NCBI GenBank assembly: GCA_964513075.1
Contig: CAZELR010000008.1
Coordinates: 1-64,000, forward strand
Direction: 5' to 3'
DNA: 64,000 nt
Origin: DAOUBP01 sp964513075
GTDB lineage: Bacteria; Chloroflexota; Anaerolineae; CG2-30-64-16
The translations under genes and the position numbers were made by a program. Of this stretch, positions 8,815 to 17,061 are shown in pieces. Within the stretch, counting starts at the first letter, position 1. Every line of letters starts with the position of its first letter. The notes beneath the pieces were generated by a model. It saw only the letters and a list, made by a program, of their open reading frames with translations, did no database searches and was not told the origin of the DNA.

Positions 8815-9537
8815 CTATAGCCGCACAGACGAGTACTGGATCTCGGATACGCCCTCAGCCTCAAAAAACTCAATCCTGAACGAGTGAGGCCCGGCAGACA
8901 GCCACTTTTCGACGCAGTGTGTCGTAACGGCCTGAACCTGCCAACTGTCCAAAACCAGCGCATTGTCAATATACAGGCGCACACCGTCATCCGCCCGCAG
9001 GGTGAACCGGTACCAGCCGCCCGTTGCGTGAGAAGTGATCGTCCAACGCGCCGAAAAGTTATCGGCGAACACCGACGGGTCCGGCGAACCCCAGCCCCAA
9101 TTAAACCTCACAGCGGAGTCGCGGCGCTGGACAACCGGCGAGCCGGATAGGTCTCTATTGTTGAAGTATTCAGCCTGCCAGCCGCTTACCGGGCCAGGCC
9201 CGCACGGCGATGCACATGGGCTGCATGACCCGCAGGGTGATGGTGGAGGGGGCGGCTTCGGCTGCCCGCCACATCTGGATGAGTAGATCGTCAGCACCTG
9301 GCCAACATAGATCCGGTCAACGTTGTAGATTCGGTTCCACTGCTGCAATTGCCACACTGACACCCCGTAGCGAGCAGCAATGCGGGTCAGATTGTCCCCG
9401 CGAACCACGCGGTGATACAGCGTGCAGCTCCCGTAGCCGGATGCGCTGCTGGCAGATGCAGCCGGAACTACTGCTGCACTGAGCAAAAGAACAACGATCA
9501 AGAAGATGCCGAACCGGCGCCGCCAATTCCCGTGCAT
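8815..9537 (-). CDS. Secreted LysM-PA14 domain protein
   Basis: A 240-aa exported protein. Signal peptide about 1-30 (basic start, FGIFLIVVLLLSAAVVPAASA). One LysM domain follows (about 42-87: YHRVVRGDNLTRIAARYGVSV...IYVGQVLTIY), known to bind peptidoglycan or other N-acetylglucosamine polymers. Then a Cys/Pro/Gly-rich linker (about 90-117) and a PA14-like beta-sandwich (about 118-240: GWQAEYFNNRDLSGSPV, RADDGVRLYIDNALVLDSW, GPHSFRIEFFE), a glycan-binding fold. AAAGGAG lies 7 nt before the ATG at 9537. It has its own promoter at 9629-9656 and looks monocistronic. Probable cell-wall-attached carbohydrate binder; no enzymatic residues are evident. Confidence 0.85.
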   Translation of the reverse strand: MHGNWRRRFGIFLIVVLLLSAAVVPAASASSASGYGSCTLYHRVVRGDNLTRIAARYGVSVWQLQQWNRIYNVDRIYVGQVLTIYSSRCGGQPKPPPPPSPCGSCSPCASPCGPGPVSGWQAEYFNNRDLSGSPVVQRRDSAVRFNWGWGSPDPSVFADNFSARWTITSHATGGWYRFTLRADDGVRLYIDNALVLDSWQVQAVTTHCVEKWLSAGPHSFRIEFFEAEGVSEIQYSSVRL

Positions 9538-9628
9538 GGGTGGACTCCTTTCTTGTGGATAATGAGATGATCACACACCAGGGGTTACGTGTTGCGTGAT
9601 CAACCCGAAACCGCAATCTCTATCCGAA

Positions 9629-9656
9629 ATTATACACCAGTTGTCCAGAAAGTAAA
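9629..9656 (-). promoter_or_regulatory. Promoter of the LysM-PA14 gene
   Basis: Minus strand TTTACT (9656-9651), 16-nt spacer, TATAAT (9634-9629). Predicted start near 9622, about 85 nt before the ATG at 9537. It lies just past the stop of the upstream NTF2-like gene. Confidence 0.55.
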
Positions 9657-9660
9657 GGGG

Positions 9661-10104
9661 TCAACACAAACCACATTCAAGCGATTGTGCAATCGGCCGT
9701 GCAACGCCCGTCGGCTCCGGCCGACTCGAATGCCGCTCTACAAGCCGCCACTCTCCGTTCTGCTCCACCCAGATATCGGTCAACATGAGCTGGCCGCTGC
9801 GGTCCTGGCCGGCCAGACGTGCTTCCTGACGGAACAGCATGACTGCCACAGCCACCGTGCCATAGGTGCGCACGTGGATATGGTCGATGCTGATGCTGAT
9901 GACCTCGTAATCGTTCAGCCGCTCGATCCAAGCATTCCGCGGGACCATCTGCAGCGGCAGCCCCTCCACAGCGATGATCAATGAGTAACCATCGGCCATG
10001 AGATTCTGCAAAGCGGTGACGTTCTTAGCCTGAAAGGCCGCCGCCCACTCTCTTTCCAGGGCGGAGATATGCGCTTCAATGGGACGATCAACAAAAGGGG
10101 TCAC
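9661..10104 (-). CDS. NTF2-like (SnoaL/DUF4440-type) protein
   Basis: A 147-aa protein with the cone-shaped NTF2-like fold pattern: an N-terminal helix with alternating charge (ALEREWAAAFQAKNVTALQNLMADGYSLI), then beta-strands (VISISIDHIHVRTYGTVAVAVMLFRQEA) and the terminal LTDIWVEQNGEWRLVERHSS that typifies SnoaL/DUF4440 proteins. Such proteins are small-molecule binders or isomerases; the substrate cannot be inferred. The start is a GTG at 10104, chosen because AAGGAGG lies at the right distance upstream. Single gene with no signal peptide, so cytoplasmic. It ends immediately before the promoter of the LysM-PA14 gene. Confidence 0.8.
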   Translation of the reverse strand: MTPFVDRPIEAHISALEREWAAAFQAKNVTALQNLMADGYSLIIAVEGLPLQMVPRNAWIERLNDYEVISISIDHIHVRTYGTVAVAVMLFRQEARLAGQDRSGQLMLTDIWVEQNGEWRLVERHSSRPEPTGVARPIAQSLECGLC

Positions 10105-10234
10105 GGAAACCTACCTCCTTGTGCAATGATATGTGTACCGGTGCTCGGCGCTCAAGAAATAGCTGCGCTCGCGCCGGAGCAAAAGAATGCTCAGCAGGCC
10201 ATAGTATACCTGAAAAACGGGCGCGCAGCAATGT

Positions 10235-11599
10235 CTACAATGTCCTGACCACATTGTTGATCCACTGACCTGACAGCACCCGCCACATGCCAATCACGAA
10301 CTTTGTCGCCTCATCTGACACCATCACCATGAGCGCGACCCAATACACGGGAAGATGCAGCACGAACGCGCCGAGCAGCGCCATCGGCACACCCAACACC
10401 CACATCGGCCCAATGTCGTTGAAAAGCCCGAAGCGCGTGTCGCCGCCACTCCGCAGGATGCCCACAATGGTAACCATATTGGCAGCCTTGAGCCACAGCA
10501 CGGCCGCCATCACCAGCAGGACCTTGCGCCCGTAGCTTTGTGCTTCCGGTGAAATGCGATAAAAATCGAGGACGCTGCCCGTGACACCGGCAACCAGGGC
10601 CCCAATGATAGCCCCGCCCGCCACCGCAATCAGCAGAAAGCGCCGGGCAGACCCAAGGGCGTCTTGTGTGTGCCCGGCGCCGATTCGGTTGCCCAGAAGG
10701 ATCGCACAGGCGTTGCCTAACCCCATAAACGGGACCAAGGCGATCCCCTCGATGGTGCCGGCGATGTTGACCGCCGCGATGGACTCGGTGCCGATCCGGG
10801 CATAAATGGCATTGTAGGTGGTGATGCCCAATGACCAGATGATCTCGCCCAAAACCACCGGCAGCGTCGTACGCGCGAAGGTTCCCAAGAACGCACGATC
10901 CGGCAACCTCAGCTCTTCCAACCGCGCAGCAACCGGCAGATGGAGCCGATAGCTCAGCGTAATAATCGCCGCACATTCCAGGGTGCGCGCGATCACTGTT
11001 GCGATTGCCGCGCCCATGATCCCCAGGCTGGGCAACCCAAACTTACCGAAGATCAAGGCATAAGCCAACAGCGTCTTGAAAGCGAGAGCCGAAACACTGA
11101 CAGCGATGGGCACTTTCATGTGACGCGTGCTGCGCAAGATGATGCCGAAGATAACACTGACCGCGGTCGGGAGATAGCACAGGCCTACCATGCGTAAATA
11201 CCGACTGCCCGTGGCCACAACAGCCGCATCGCGCGTATAGAATCGCAACAACAACTCCGGCGCAACGATGGCCGCCACCGAGAACAGCGCGCCGCCGGCC
11301 AACGCCAGTCGCAGGCCGATCCCTAGCACGCGCCGCAAGTTAGCAACGTCCCCCCGCCCCCAAAACTGCGCTGAGAAGACCGCCGACCCGCTGCCCACGC
11401 CAAATAAAAAAAGTGAAAGCAGGAAAAAGATCTGATTGGCCAGGCCAACCGCTGCCACCGCAGTCTCGCCGAGCTGGCCAACCATCAACACATCGACCGC
11501 GTTGAGCGCGTTCATAATCAATTGCTGTGCAGCGATAGGTAAAGCTAATTGCAGCAAGGTTGCGTAGAAGGAATGATCCTGGGAGACATCGGTGCGCAT
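10235..11599 (-). CDS. MATE family multidrug/Na+ exporter
   Basis: A 454-aa integral membrane protein with about 12 predicted segments in two halves, typical of MATE (NorM/DinF) exporters that use a Na+ or H+ gradient to expel cationic compounds. Family-type stretches are ALPIAAQQLIMNALNAVDVL at the first helix, the VGLANQIFFLLSLFLFGVGSG segment, LRSTRHMKVPIAVSVSALAF, and the second-half VNIAGTIEGIALVPFMGLGNACAILLGNRIGAG. The ATG at 11599 was chosen over an upstream start at 11677 because TAAGGA sits 5 nt before it and the extra residues are not hydrophobic. Substrate unknown. Confidence 0.92.
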   Translation of the reverse strand: MRTDVSQDHSFYATLLQLALPIAAQQLIMNALNAVDVLMVGQLGETAVAAVGLANQIFFLLSLFLFGVGSGSAVFSAQFWGRGDVANLRRVLGIGLRLALAGGALFSVAAIVAPELLLRFYTRDAAVVATGSRYLRMVGLCYLPTAVSVIFGIILRSTRHMKVPIAVSVSALAFKTLLAYALIFGKFGLPSLGIMGAAIATVIARTLECAAIITLSYRLHLPVAARLEELRLPDRAFLGTFARTTLPVVLGEIIWSLGITTYNAIYARIGTESIAAVNIAGTIEGIALVPFMGLGNACAILLGNRIGAGHTQDALGSARRFLLIAVAGGAIIGALVAGVTGSVLDFYRISPEAQSYGRKVLLVMAAVLWLKAANMVTIVGILRSGGDTRFGLFNDIGPMWVLGVPMALLGAFVLHLPVYWVALMVMVSDEATKFVIGMWRVLSGQWINNVVRTL

Positions 11600-11667
11600 G
11601 ATAGTCCTTAATCTTCGGCCCTCCACAATCTGCACCCAAAGAGCGGTGCGCATGTGAAGAAAAAAAT

Positions 11668-11697
11668 AGTATCGCATGTATCGATGGGGAAGCCCAA
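11668..11697 (-). promoter_or_regulatory. Possible promoter of the MATE gene
   Basis: Minus strand TTGGGC (11697-11692), 18-nt spacer, GATACT (11673-11668). Moderate match; it would give a leader of about 60 nt before the ATG at 11599. Confidence 0.35.
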
Positions 11698-11753
11698 ATT
11701 ACGCATTGGCACCTGTGGCTGATATGCGAGGCCGAACGACCGCGCTTAACTTC

Positions 11754-11802
11754 TTGATTCTACGAGAGGTCAGGGGTATAATCGCGTTAGTTACCTAACG
11801 CG
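11754..11802 (+). promoter_or_regulatory. Promoter of the copper-chaperone operon with palindrome at +1
   Basis: TTGATT (11754-11759), 17-nt spacer, TATAAT (11777-11782); predicted start near 11789. The perfect inverted repeat CGCGTTAG-TTAC-CTAACGCG spans 11783-11802, covering the start site. It may be a repressor operator or a 5' mRNA hairpin. Confidence 0.7.
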
Positions 11803-11823
11803 CAAGCACCAGGGAGCGGCACC

Positions 11824-12447
11824 ATGAAAAGCAGGCCCAACATTGCACACCTTCACACCGGCGCATGGCTGCTTACCGCGCTTGCCATCCTGATCATCCT
11901 GTGGACGGCCGGTTGCGCTCGGCCTTATGACTTTCACGGCACACGCTACGATCCCGCCGCCCCCGCTGCCGAGATCAGCGGCATCAACTGGGATGGATCG
12001 ACGTTCCACCTTAGCGAGCAGAGGGGCAAGATCGCTCTGATCTTTTTTGGTTACACCTTCTGTCCGGATGTCTGCCCGCTCACCCTCTCGGAAATGAAAG
12101 TGGTCTATCGCGAGCTGGGCGACCAAGCTGCATCGGTGGCTGTGGTTTTCGTCACCGTTGATCCAGAACGCGATTCACCCGGGCGGCTGGCAAAGTATGT
12201 GCCGGTCTTCGACCGGCGCTTCTATGGTATTCACCTGGACCCTGGTGCACTGGAGGGCGTAAAAGCCGATTACGGCGTCATTGCCGAGAAACGTTACTAT
12301 GACCCCCAAAATAGTGCTGTCGGTTACACCGTTGACCACACTGCGCGCGTCTTCCTGGTAGATCGAAATGGTGATCTGAGTCTATCGTTCGCCTTCGGAA
12401 CACCAGTAGAAGATATCGTCGCAGATGTCCGCCACCTTCTGAAATGA
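11824..12447 (+). CDS. SCO1/SenC family copper chaperone lipoprotein
   Basis: Thioredoxin-fold protein, 207 aa, that in known cases delivers copper to the CuA site of cytochrome c oxidase or protects against oxidative stress. Lipoprotein signal with Cys31 as the lipidation site (LWTAGCA). The copper-binding CxxxC is in FGYTFCPDVCPL (Cys80, Cys84), and the third ligand His172 is in GYTVDHTARVFLVD. All three ligands are present, so copper binding is likely. GGGAG lies just upstream of the ATG at 11824. Its stop overlaps a possible start of the next copper-chaperone gene, so the two are co-transcribed from the 11754 promoter. No oxidase gene is in the window. Confidence 0.93.
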   Translation: MKSRPNIAHLHTGAWLLTALAILIILWTAGCARPYDFHGTRYDPAAPAAEISGINWDGSTFHLSEQRGKIALIFFGYTFCPDVCPLTLSEMKVVYRELGDQAASVAVVFVTVDPERDSPGRLAKYVPVFDRRFYGIHLDPGALEGVKADYGVIAEKRYYDPQNSAVGYTVDHTARVFLVDRNGDLSLSFAFGTPVEDIVADVRHLLK

Positions 12448-12482
12448 GCACCTCTGCCAACGTTCTCGCAAAGGAGCAGCAT

Positions 12483-12923
12483 ATGCGTCCACTGACCGCT
12501 CTTCGTAGCCTGAGCCTCCTGCTCATCGGGTTGCTCACCCTTGCCGCCTGCGCCCAGGCCGGCATCGTCGTCAAGGACCCTTTCGCCAACCCGTCCCCTG
12601 CGGCAGGCGGCACCGGGGGCGCGTTCATGACCATCGTCAACAACAGCAAGGAGCCAGACCGCCTGATCTCGGCCCAATGCTCCATCGCCAAAATGGTAGA
12701 GCTGCATGAAACCCTCAACACCGACGGGGTAATGAGTATGCGCCCGCGGCCCGATGGCTTCGAAATCCCAGCCGGCGGCACGGTGGAACTCAAGCCTGGC
12801 GGCAAACACGTTATGCTGATGGGCCTGACTGACCCACTCAAGGCCGATGAGATCATCGAGATCACCCTTAACTTCGAGAAGGCCGGCGCCGTCAAGGTGC
12901 AGGTGCCTGTGCGAACGCCTTGA
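12483..12923 (+). CDS. PCuAC-type copper chaperone lipoprotein
   Basis: A 146-aa periplasmic Cu(I) chaperone of the PCuAC/DUF461 family, which works with SCO1 in CuA assembly. Lipobox LAAC with Cys23. Candidate copper ligands match the family pattern: His75 in VELHETLNTDGVMSM with Met84 and Met86, and His109/Met111 in GGKHVMLMGL. The ATG at 12483 is preferred over the overlapping start at 12444 because AAAGGAG lies 6 nt upstream and the signal peptide starts there. Directly downstream of the SCO1 gene. Note FMTIVNNSKEPDRLISAQC, the conserved N-terminal strand region. Confidence 0.9.
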   Translation: MRPLTALRSLSLLLIGLLTLAACAQAGIVVKDPFANPSPAAGGTGGAFMTIVNNSKEPDRLISAQCSIAKMVELHETLNTDGVMSMRPRPDGFEIPAGGTVELKPGGKHVMLMGLTDPLKADEIIEITLNFEKAGAVKVQVPVRTP

Positions 12924-12946
12924 ACAGAATTTGGGAGCAAAACCCT

Positions 12947-14284
12947 ATGACCTCAACCCAAGACTGGGATGCCGTAGGCCGCGATGCGATGGCAACCCTG
13001 AGCCGCTACATCCAATTCGATACCACCAACCCGCCTGGCAACGAGTTGGCAGCCGGCCATTGGCTGGCCGCCCAACTGCGTGGCCGCAACATCACCGACG
13101 ATGTCACCGTGCATGAGCCGGCGGCCGGCCGCGGCCTGGTGCTGGCGCACATTCCCGGCAGCGAGCGACTGCGCCCCCTGCTGATCAACCACCACATGGA
13201 CGTGGTCGCAGCCGATCCGGCCGCGTGGACGCATCCTCCGTTCAGTGGCGCCGTCGCAGACGGCTTCGTGTGGGGCCGCGGCACGCTGGACACCAAGAAC
13301 CTGGGGATCATCTTTCTGCTGGCACTGGAGTCGCTGATCAAAGGGGGCGCCCGCTTCCGGCGGCCGATCGTCTTTCTAGCCGTGCCGGATGAGGAGACGG
13401 GCGGCGAATGCGGCATGCGCTGGCTGGTCGAGCATCACGCGGACGCTCTCAATCCCGAGTGGGTGTGGGACGAGGGGAGCGGTGGGTTCAGGGATATGTT
13501 CGGCCCCGGCGTCATGTTTGGCCTGGCCGTGGCCGAGAAGCAAATCCAACACCTCAAGCTGATCGCTACCGGCCAGCCGGGCCACGCGTCCATGCCGCAC
13601 AACAATAACGCTAACATCACGCTACTGAACGCGCTGGATCGCGTGTTGGCGAACCCACGGCCGCTGCGCATCAACGCCATCACTGCCAAGATGTTTCGTA
13701 CGGTTGCGTCGACGCAGAAGTTCCCGGCATCGGCCCTGTTGGCGCGCCTCGAGAACCCGCTGGCGCTGCGCCTGGCCGCCCCGAAGCTGCAAGCCGACCA
13801 CTCCCTGAACGCCATGCTGCGCGACACCATCAGCCTGACGGTGCTGCATGCCGGCTACAAAGTCAACGTCATCCCAGAACGCGCCGAAGCAGAGATCGAC
13901 TGCCGCTTGCTGCCAGACACCGACGCGGCCGAGTTCCTGGCATGGCTCAAGGCGCGCCTGGCCGACGAGCGCATCACGGTGGAAGTGTCGGAAAGCTCGC
14001 CCCCGTCCGGCGTTGCGCCGCTGGACGGGCCGTTCGTCGATGCCCTCACGAAAGGGGTGCAGCGGCACCTGCCCGATGCCGGCGTCTTCCCGATGCTGAT
14101 GCCCGGCGCCACCGATGGCCGTTACTGGCGCCAGCGCGGCTTCGCCGCCTACGGCTTTGCGCCGATCGTCATGGATAAGGCCGATCTGGCCCGCGTGCAC
14201 GGCATCGACGAGCGCATCTCCGGAGAAAACCTGCTGCTCGCCATCAAGGTCGTGCGCGACATGATCGAAATGCTGTGCTGCTAA
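12947..14284 (+). CDS. M20 family metallopeptidase (ArgE/DapE-like)
   Basis: Cytoplasmic di-zinc hydrolase, 445 aa, of the M20/M25/M40 family (dipeptidases, deacylases, carboxypeptidases). Metal and catalytic residues are visible: His83 and Asp85 in LLINHHMDVVAAD, the bridging Asp115 in GRGTLDTKNLG, and the Glu pair 149-150 in AVPDEETGGECG. The dimerisation domain lies in the middle (GQPGHASMPHNNNAN) and the last His in LARVHGIDERIS. The ATG at 12947 has GGGAG 9 nt upstream; a TTG at 12920 would only add nine residues. It follows the copper genes by about 23 nt but has no obvious functional link. Exact substrate unknown. Confidence 0.9.
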   Translation: MTSTQDWDAVGRDAMATLSRYIQFDTTNPPGNELAAGHWLAAQLRGRNITDDVTVHEPAAGRGLVLAHIPGSERLRPLLINHHMDVVAADPAAWTHPPFSGAVADGFVWGRGTLDTKNLGIIFLLALESLIKGGARFRRPIVFLAVPDEETGGECGMRWLVEHHADALNPEWVWDEGSGGFRDMFGPGVMFGLAVAEKQIQHLKLIATGQPGHASMPHNNNANITLLNALDRVLANPRPLRINAITAKMFRTVASTQKFPASALLARLENPLALRLAAPKLQADHSLNAMLRDTISLTVLHAGYKVNVIPERAEAEIDCRLLPDTDAAEFLAWLKARLADERITVEVSESSPPSGVAPLDGPFVDALTKGVQRHLPDAGVFPMLMPGATDGRYWRQRGFAAYGFAPIVMDKADLARVHGIDERISGENLLLAIKVVRDMIEMLCC

Positions 14285-14334
14285 CTCACCCCCTCTCCTG
14301 ACGGCATTCTTCTGCCGTCAGGAGAGGGGGTGAG
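14285..14334. terminator. 22-bp perfect hairpin between convergent genes
   Basis: Arms 14285-14306 and 14313-14334 are exact reverse complements, with the loop TTCTTC. It sits between the plus-strand M20 stop (14284) and the minus-strand stop at 14340, so it can terminate both. It has no long T-run on either side. Confidence 0.75.
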
Positions 14335-14339
14335 AGGTG

Positions 14340-17039
14340 CTACCCCAACGCGCGGAACGGCAGCACAAAGTTAACGCCGGGCTGGCCGTCGTAATCGCCG
14401 TCCAGCGGCGTGCCATCGTCGGCTGCCCTCACGACTGGGCCGAAATTACTATCCTTGCCGAACACCGTCAGCCGGTAGTCTCCGGAATTGTTAAAGAACG
14501 GCGGGTCCATCGCGACGAATTCCAGCAAATCCCCCTTGATGACTACCGATCCCATGCAGCGACTCGTATTGCCGCCAGGGAACAGCCGCTCCACCACGAT
14601 GCTTTGCGGCGTGTTGATGGGAAACTCCCCTTCGGGCTGCACCGGCCGCGTGAAGAAGACCTGGATGTCGTTCACCTGCTCCCCGGCCTTGAACTGAGGT
14701 ATCTTGGCCGGGTCCAACGGCAGGCCGTCTACGATCAAGACCGTGCGCGCTGGCTTGCCGGCAATGACGGATCTGAGCACGACCGACTTCACCTTCAGCG
14801 TATCCACCCGGGTCCCGCCTGTGCCGAGGAAGAACCAGCTCTCGAAGTCGCTGGCGCGCGCGCCGTCGCCTGAGGGTAGCAGCAGATCGGTGCGCACCTG
14901 GGACGCGCCGGGGAGCGTTACGGGCCGGCCGAAGGCTTGGCCATCCAGGTAAAGCCGACCACCGGCCGCGCCATCGGCCGCATCCTGCCAGAGGAAACGG
15001 CCGCGCAACGTGACGTTGATGCGAAATGCCGCCGTTTGACTCGCCCTTGCGGCCGTGTCTTGCGGCCTGAGCTTGAACACGTCGATGTTCGGCCCGATTG
15101 CTCCTACCGTACCGGCGATTGTATTGGTATTGACCGCCGCCTGCTCCTGGAAGCGCCAGGTGATCGTCTGCGGGTCGTTCGAATCGACGCCGACAACGCC
15201 GAGGAGGACGAGGCGCTGGCGAATGTTGGGCGACACCTGGTCATTCTGTGAAAACGGATAGTCCACAGTCACCAGGACGCTGTCATTACTCACCGACGCC
15301 GGGTCGGGCGGCGCGTCGAGGCGGATGCGCAACCCGTCCTTCTGGAACGTTTCGTTGGTCAAAAGGCCATCATTGTCCCAGTTGATCGCCTCGACGTGGA
15401 GCGCCTGCCGGGCGGGCGGTGCGGCCAGATCGGTCAACGGCACGAACAGATTGCGGCAATCTGCGGCGACCTCCACCTTGCCATCCTGCACCGCAACCAA
15501 CGCCAGCCGGCACAGGTGGTGCTCGATCCCGAGCCGCGGTTGGGGCTGTGGATGGACGTTTGGCACTTCGTACGGCGGCCATTCAAGATCGCCGGTGGCA
15601 GTGCGGGCCGGGATCAGCCAATAGTCGCCGGTCTTGAACTCACCCTGCGGATCGGGCAGCGTGAACTGCACCTCTACGCCGTCCTCCAACGGGAGCCAGG
15701 CGTTGGAGGTCACGACGCCCTGCTCGTCCGCCGGTGCGAGGGCCTGGTTTACCTGGTCCCAGCGGCGCAGCTTGGGATGCAGCGCTAAATCCACGCCAGG
15801 CACGGCCGCGGGCGCCAGCTTCAGGGGCGCGGGGCTCAACACCAGCTCACGGGTAGCCGGCTTGACATCCACGATCATGGCCAGTTGGCCCGGCTTGCCG
15901 TTCAGTTCCAGCGCATCGTCGATCAGCTCGACCCACTGTCCATTGGCGAAACCCAAGACGTCGTCCGGCCCGAGGCTGTCCACAAAGACGCTGCTGCCGC
16001 TGATTTTGTCGATCCGCGTCACGACGGTCCCGTTGTCGCGCGACCACTTGAAAGTGGCAGTCCCCAGCGTTCCCGGCCGATGCACTTCCACCCGGTAAAG
16101 CTGGTTCTCCAGGCGCGTATAGCCCGCGCCGGGCGGCAGCTCGCACGGGTCATCGCTCGGATCGCCGGGCAGAGCCCGCGCATTGAGGAGGCCCGCAGGC
16201 CGATGCAGCGCGTCCCATTCGGAGAGGGTCGCGTCGCATGTGGGGGATTGCGGCGGAGGCAGCTTGTCCAAAGCAGCGTTCACCTCTTCGAGTTGGCTCG
16301 CCAGTTTTGCGCGCTCCTGCTGCAGCTGCGCCTGCTGACCCGCCAGCGCGTCAAGCTGCTTCTGCAGCTTCAGGCGTTTGGGATCCCCAGCGGGCAGGGC
16401 CTCGATCCGCTGCTTCAGCTTATCGATCTGGTCGGCGAGCTGCTGCAGCGGTTCGTCGGCCAGGGCCAGCCTGGCCTCCAGCTCCTCTTTCACCTTCAAC
16501 AACTCGGCCCGTTTCGCAGGATCGCTGCCGATCCCGGCAACGGGCAGCAGCTTCACCTGCCATACCGTCCGGATGCGGGTGGTTGTATCAGGACCGCCCA
16601 AGGCCACTTCGCGCAGCCGGCCGTCATCCAGCGCGGTGACATGCCGCTCCCACACATCCAGGTAGGCCAGGGCGTGGCTTACCCCCTGTTGGGCCATCTC
16701 GGCCAGCAGCGCCTTGAGATCCGCGGCAGGCAGATCGAGCTGGGCCTGGTCATCGTAGGCGACAAGGCCCAGATCGTTCTCGGCCAGCAGCCCATCCACG
16801 TAATACCGACCCGGGCCGATGAACAACATCGCGCCGTCGGTGGTGATTTCGAAGCCGGCCGCGTGAATCGGTGCGCCGCACGCGCCGATCACATCGGTGG
16901 CCTCGGTCTCGTCCCGGTAACGAGCGATGGCGCCCTGCTCGTTCCAATCGGCGTCGAGCTGGACGCGGCCCTGCTGCATCAGCACGCCCGCGTAGTGCTT
17001 CCTGGGATCAAAAGTCTGCCGGCTGAAATCGCCTTTCAT
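14340..17039 (-). CDS. DUF6519-domain protein, last gene of the eCIS operon
   Basis: An 899-aa protein beginning MKGDFSRQTFDPRKHYAGVL and continuing MQQGRVQLDADWNEQ, the typical start of DUF6519 proteins encoded in phage-tail-like and eCIS loci. A long coiled coil lies at about 177-260 (heptad-like LLKVKEELEARLAL to LASQLEEVNAALDKL). The remainder is beta-rich, with Asp/Gly/Pro loops and no membrane segment. A baseplate-periphery or fibre role is likely: it is distal to the tail-protein-I gene, 22 nt downstream of it, and long coiled coils plus beta-rich C-termini are usual in fibres. No enzymatic motif is visible. A perfect hairpin follows the stop. Confidence 0.75.
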   Translation of the reverse strand: MKGDFSRQTFDPRKHYAGVLMQQGRVQLDADWNEQGAIARYRDETEATDVIGACGAPIHAAGFEITTDGAMLFIGPGRYYVDGLLAENDLGLVAYDDQAQLDLPAADLKALLAEMAQQGVSHALAYLDVWERHVTALDDGRLREVALGGPDTTTRIRTVWQVKLLPVAGIGSDPAKRAELLKVKEELEARLALADEPLQQLADQIDKLKQRIEALPAGDPKRLKLQKQLDALAGQQAQLQQERAKLASQLEEVNAALDKLPPPQSPTCDATLSEWDALHRPAGLLNARALPGDPSDDPCELPPGAGYTRLENQLYRVEVHRPGTLGTATFKWSRDNGTVVTRIDKISGSSVFVDSLGPDDVLGFANGQWVELIDDALELNGKPGQLAMIVDVKPATRELVLSPAPLKLAPAAVPGVDLALHPKLRRWDQVNQALAPADEQGVVTSNAWLPLEDGVEVQFTLPDPQGEFKTGDYWLIPARTATGDLEWPPYEVPNVHPQPQPRLGIEHHLCRLALVAVQDGKVEVAADCRNLFVPLTDLAAPPARQALHVEAINWDNDGLLTNETFQKDGLRIRLDAPPDPASVSNDSVLVTVDYPFSQNDQVSPNIRQRLVLLGVVGVDSNDPQTITWRFQEQAAVNTNTIAGTVGAIGPNIDVFKLRPQDTAARASQTAAFRINVTLRGRFLWQDAADGAAGGRLYLDGQAFGRPVTLPGASQVRTDLLLPSGDGARASDFESWFFLGTGGTRVDTLKVKSVVLRSVIAGKPARTVLIVDGLPLDPAKIPQFKAGEQVNDIQVFFTRPVQPEGEFPINTPQSIVVERLFPGGNTSRCMGSVVIKGDLLEFVAMDPPFFNNSGDYRLTVFGKDSNFGPVVRAADDGTPLDGDYDGQPGVNFVLPFRALG

Positions 17040-17061
17040 ATCTCACCTCACGATGCGCATC

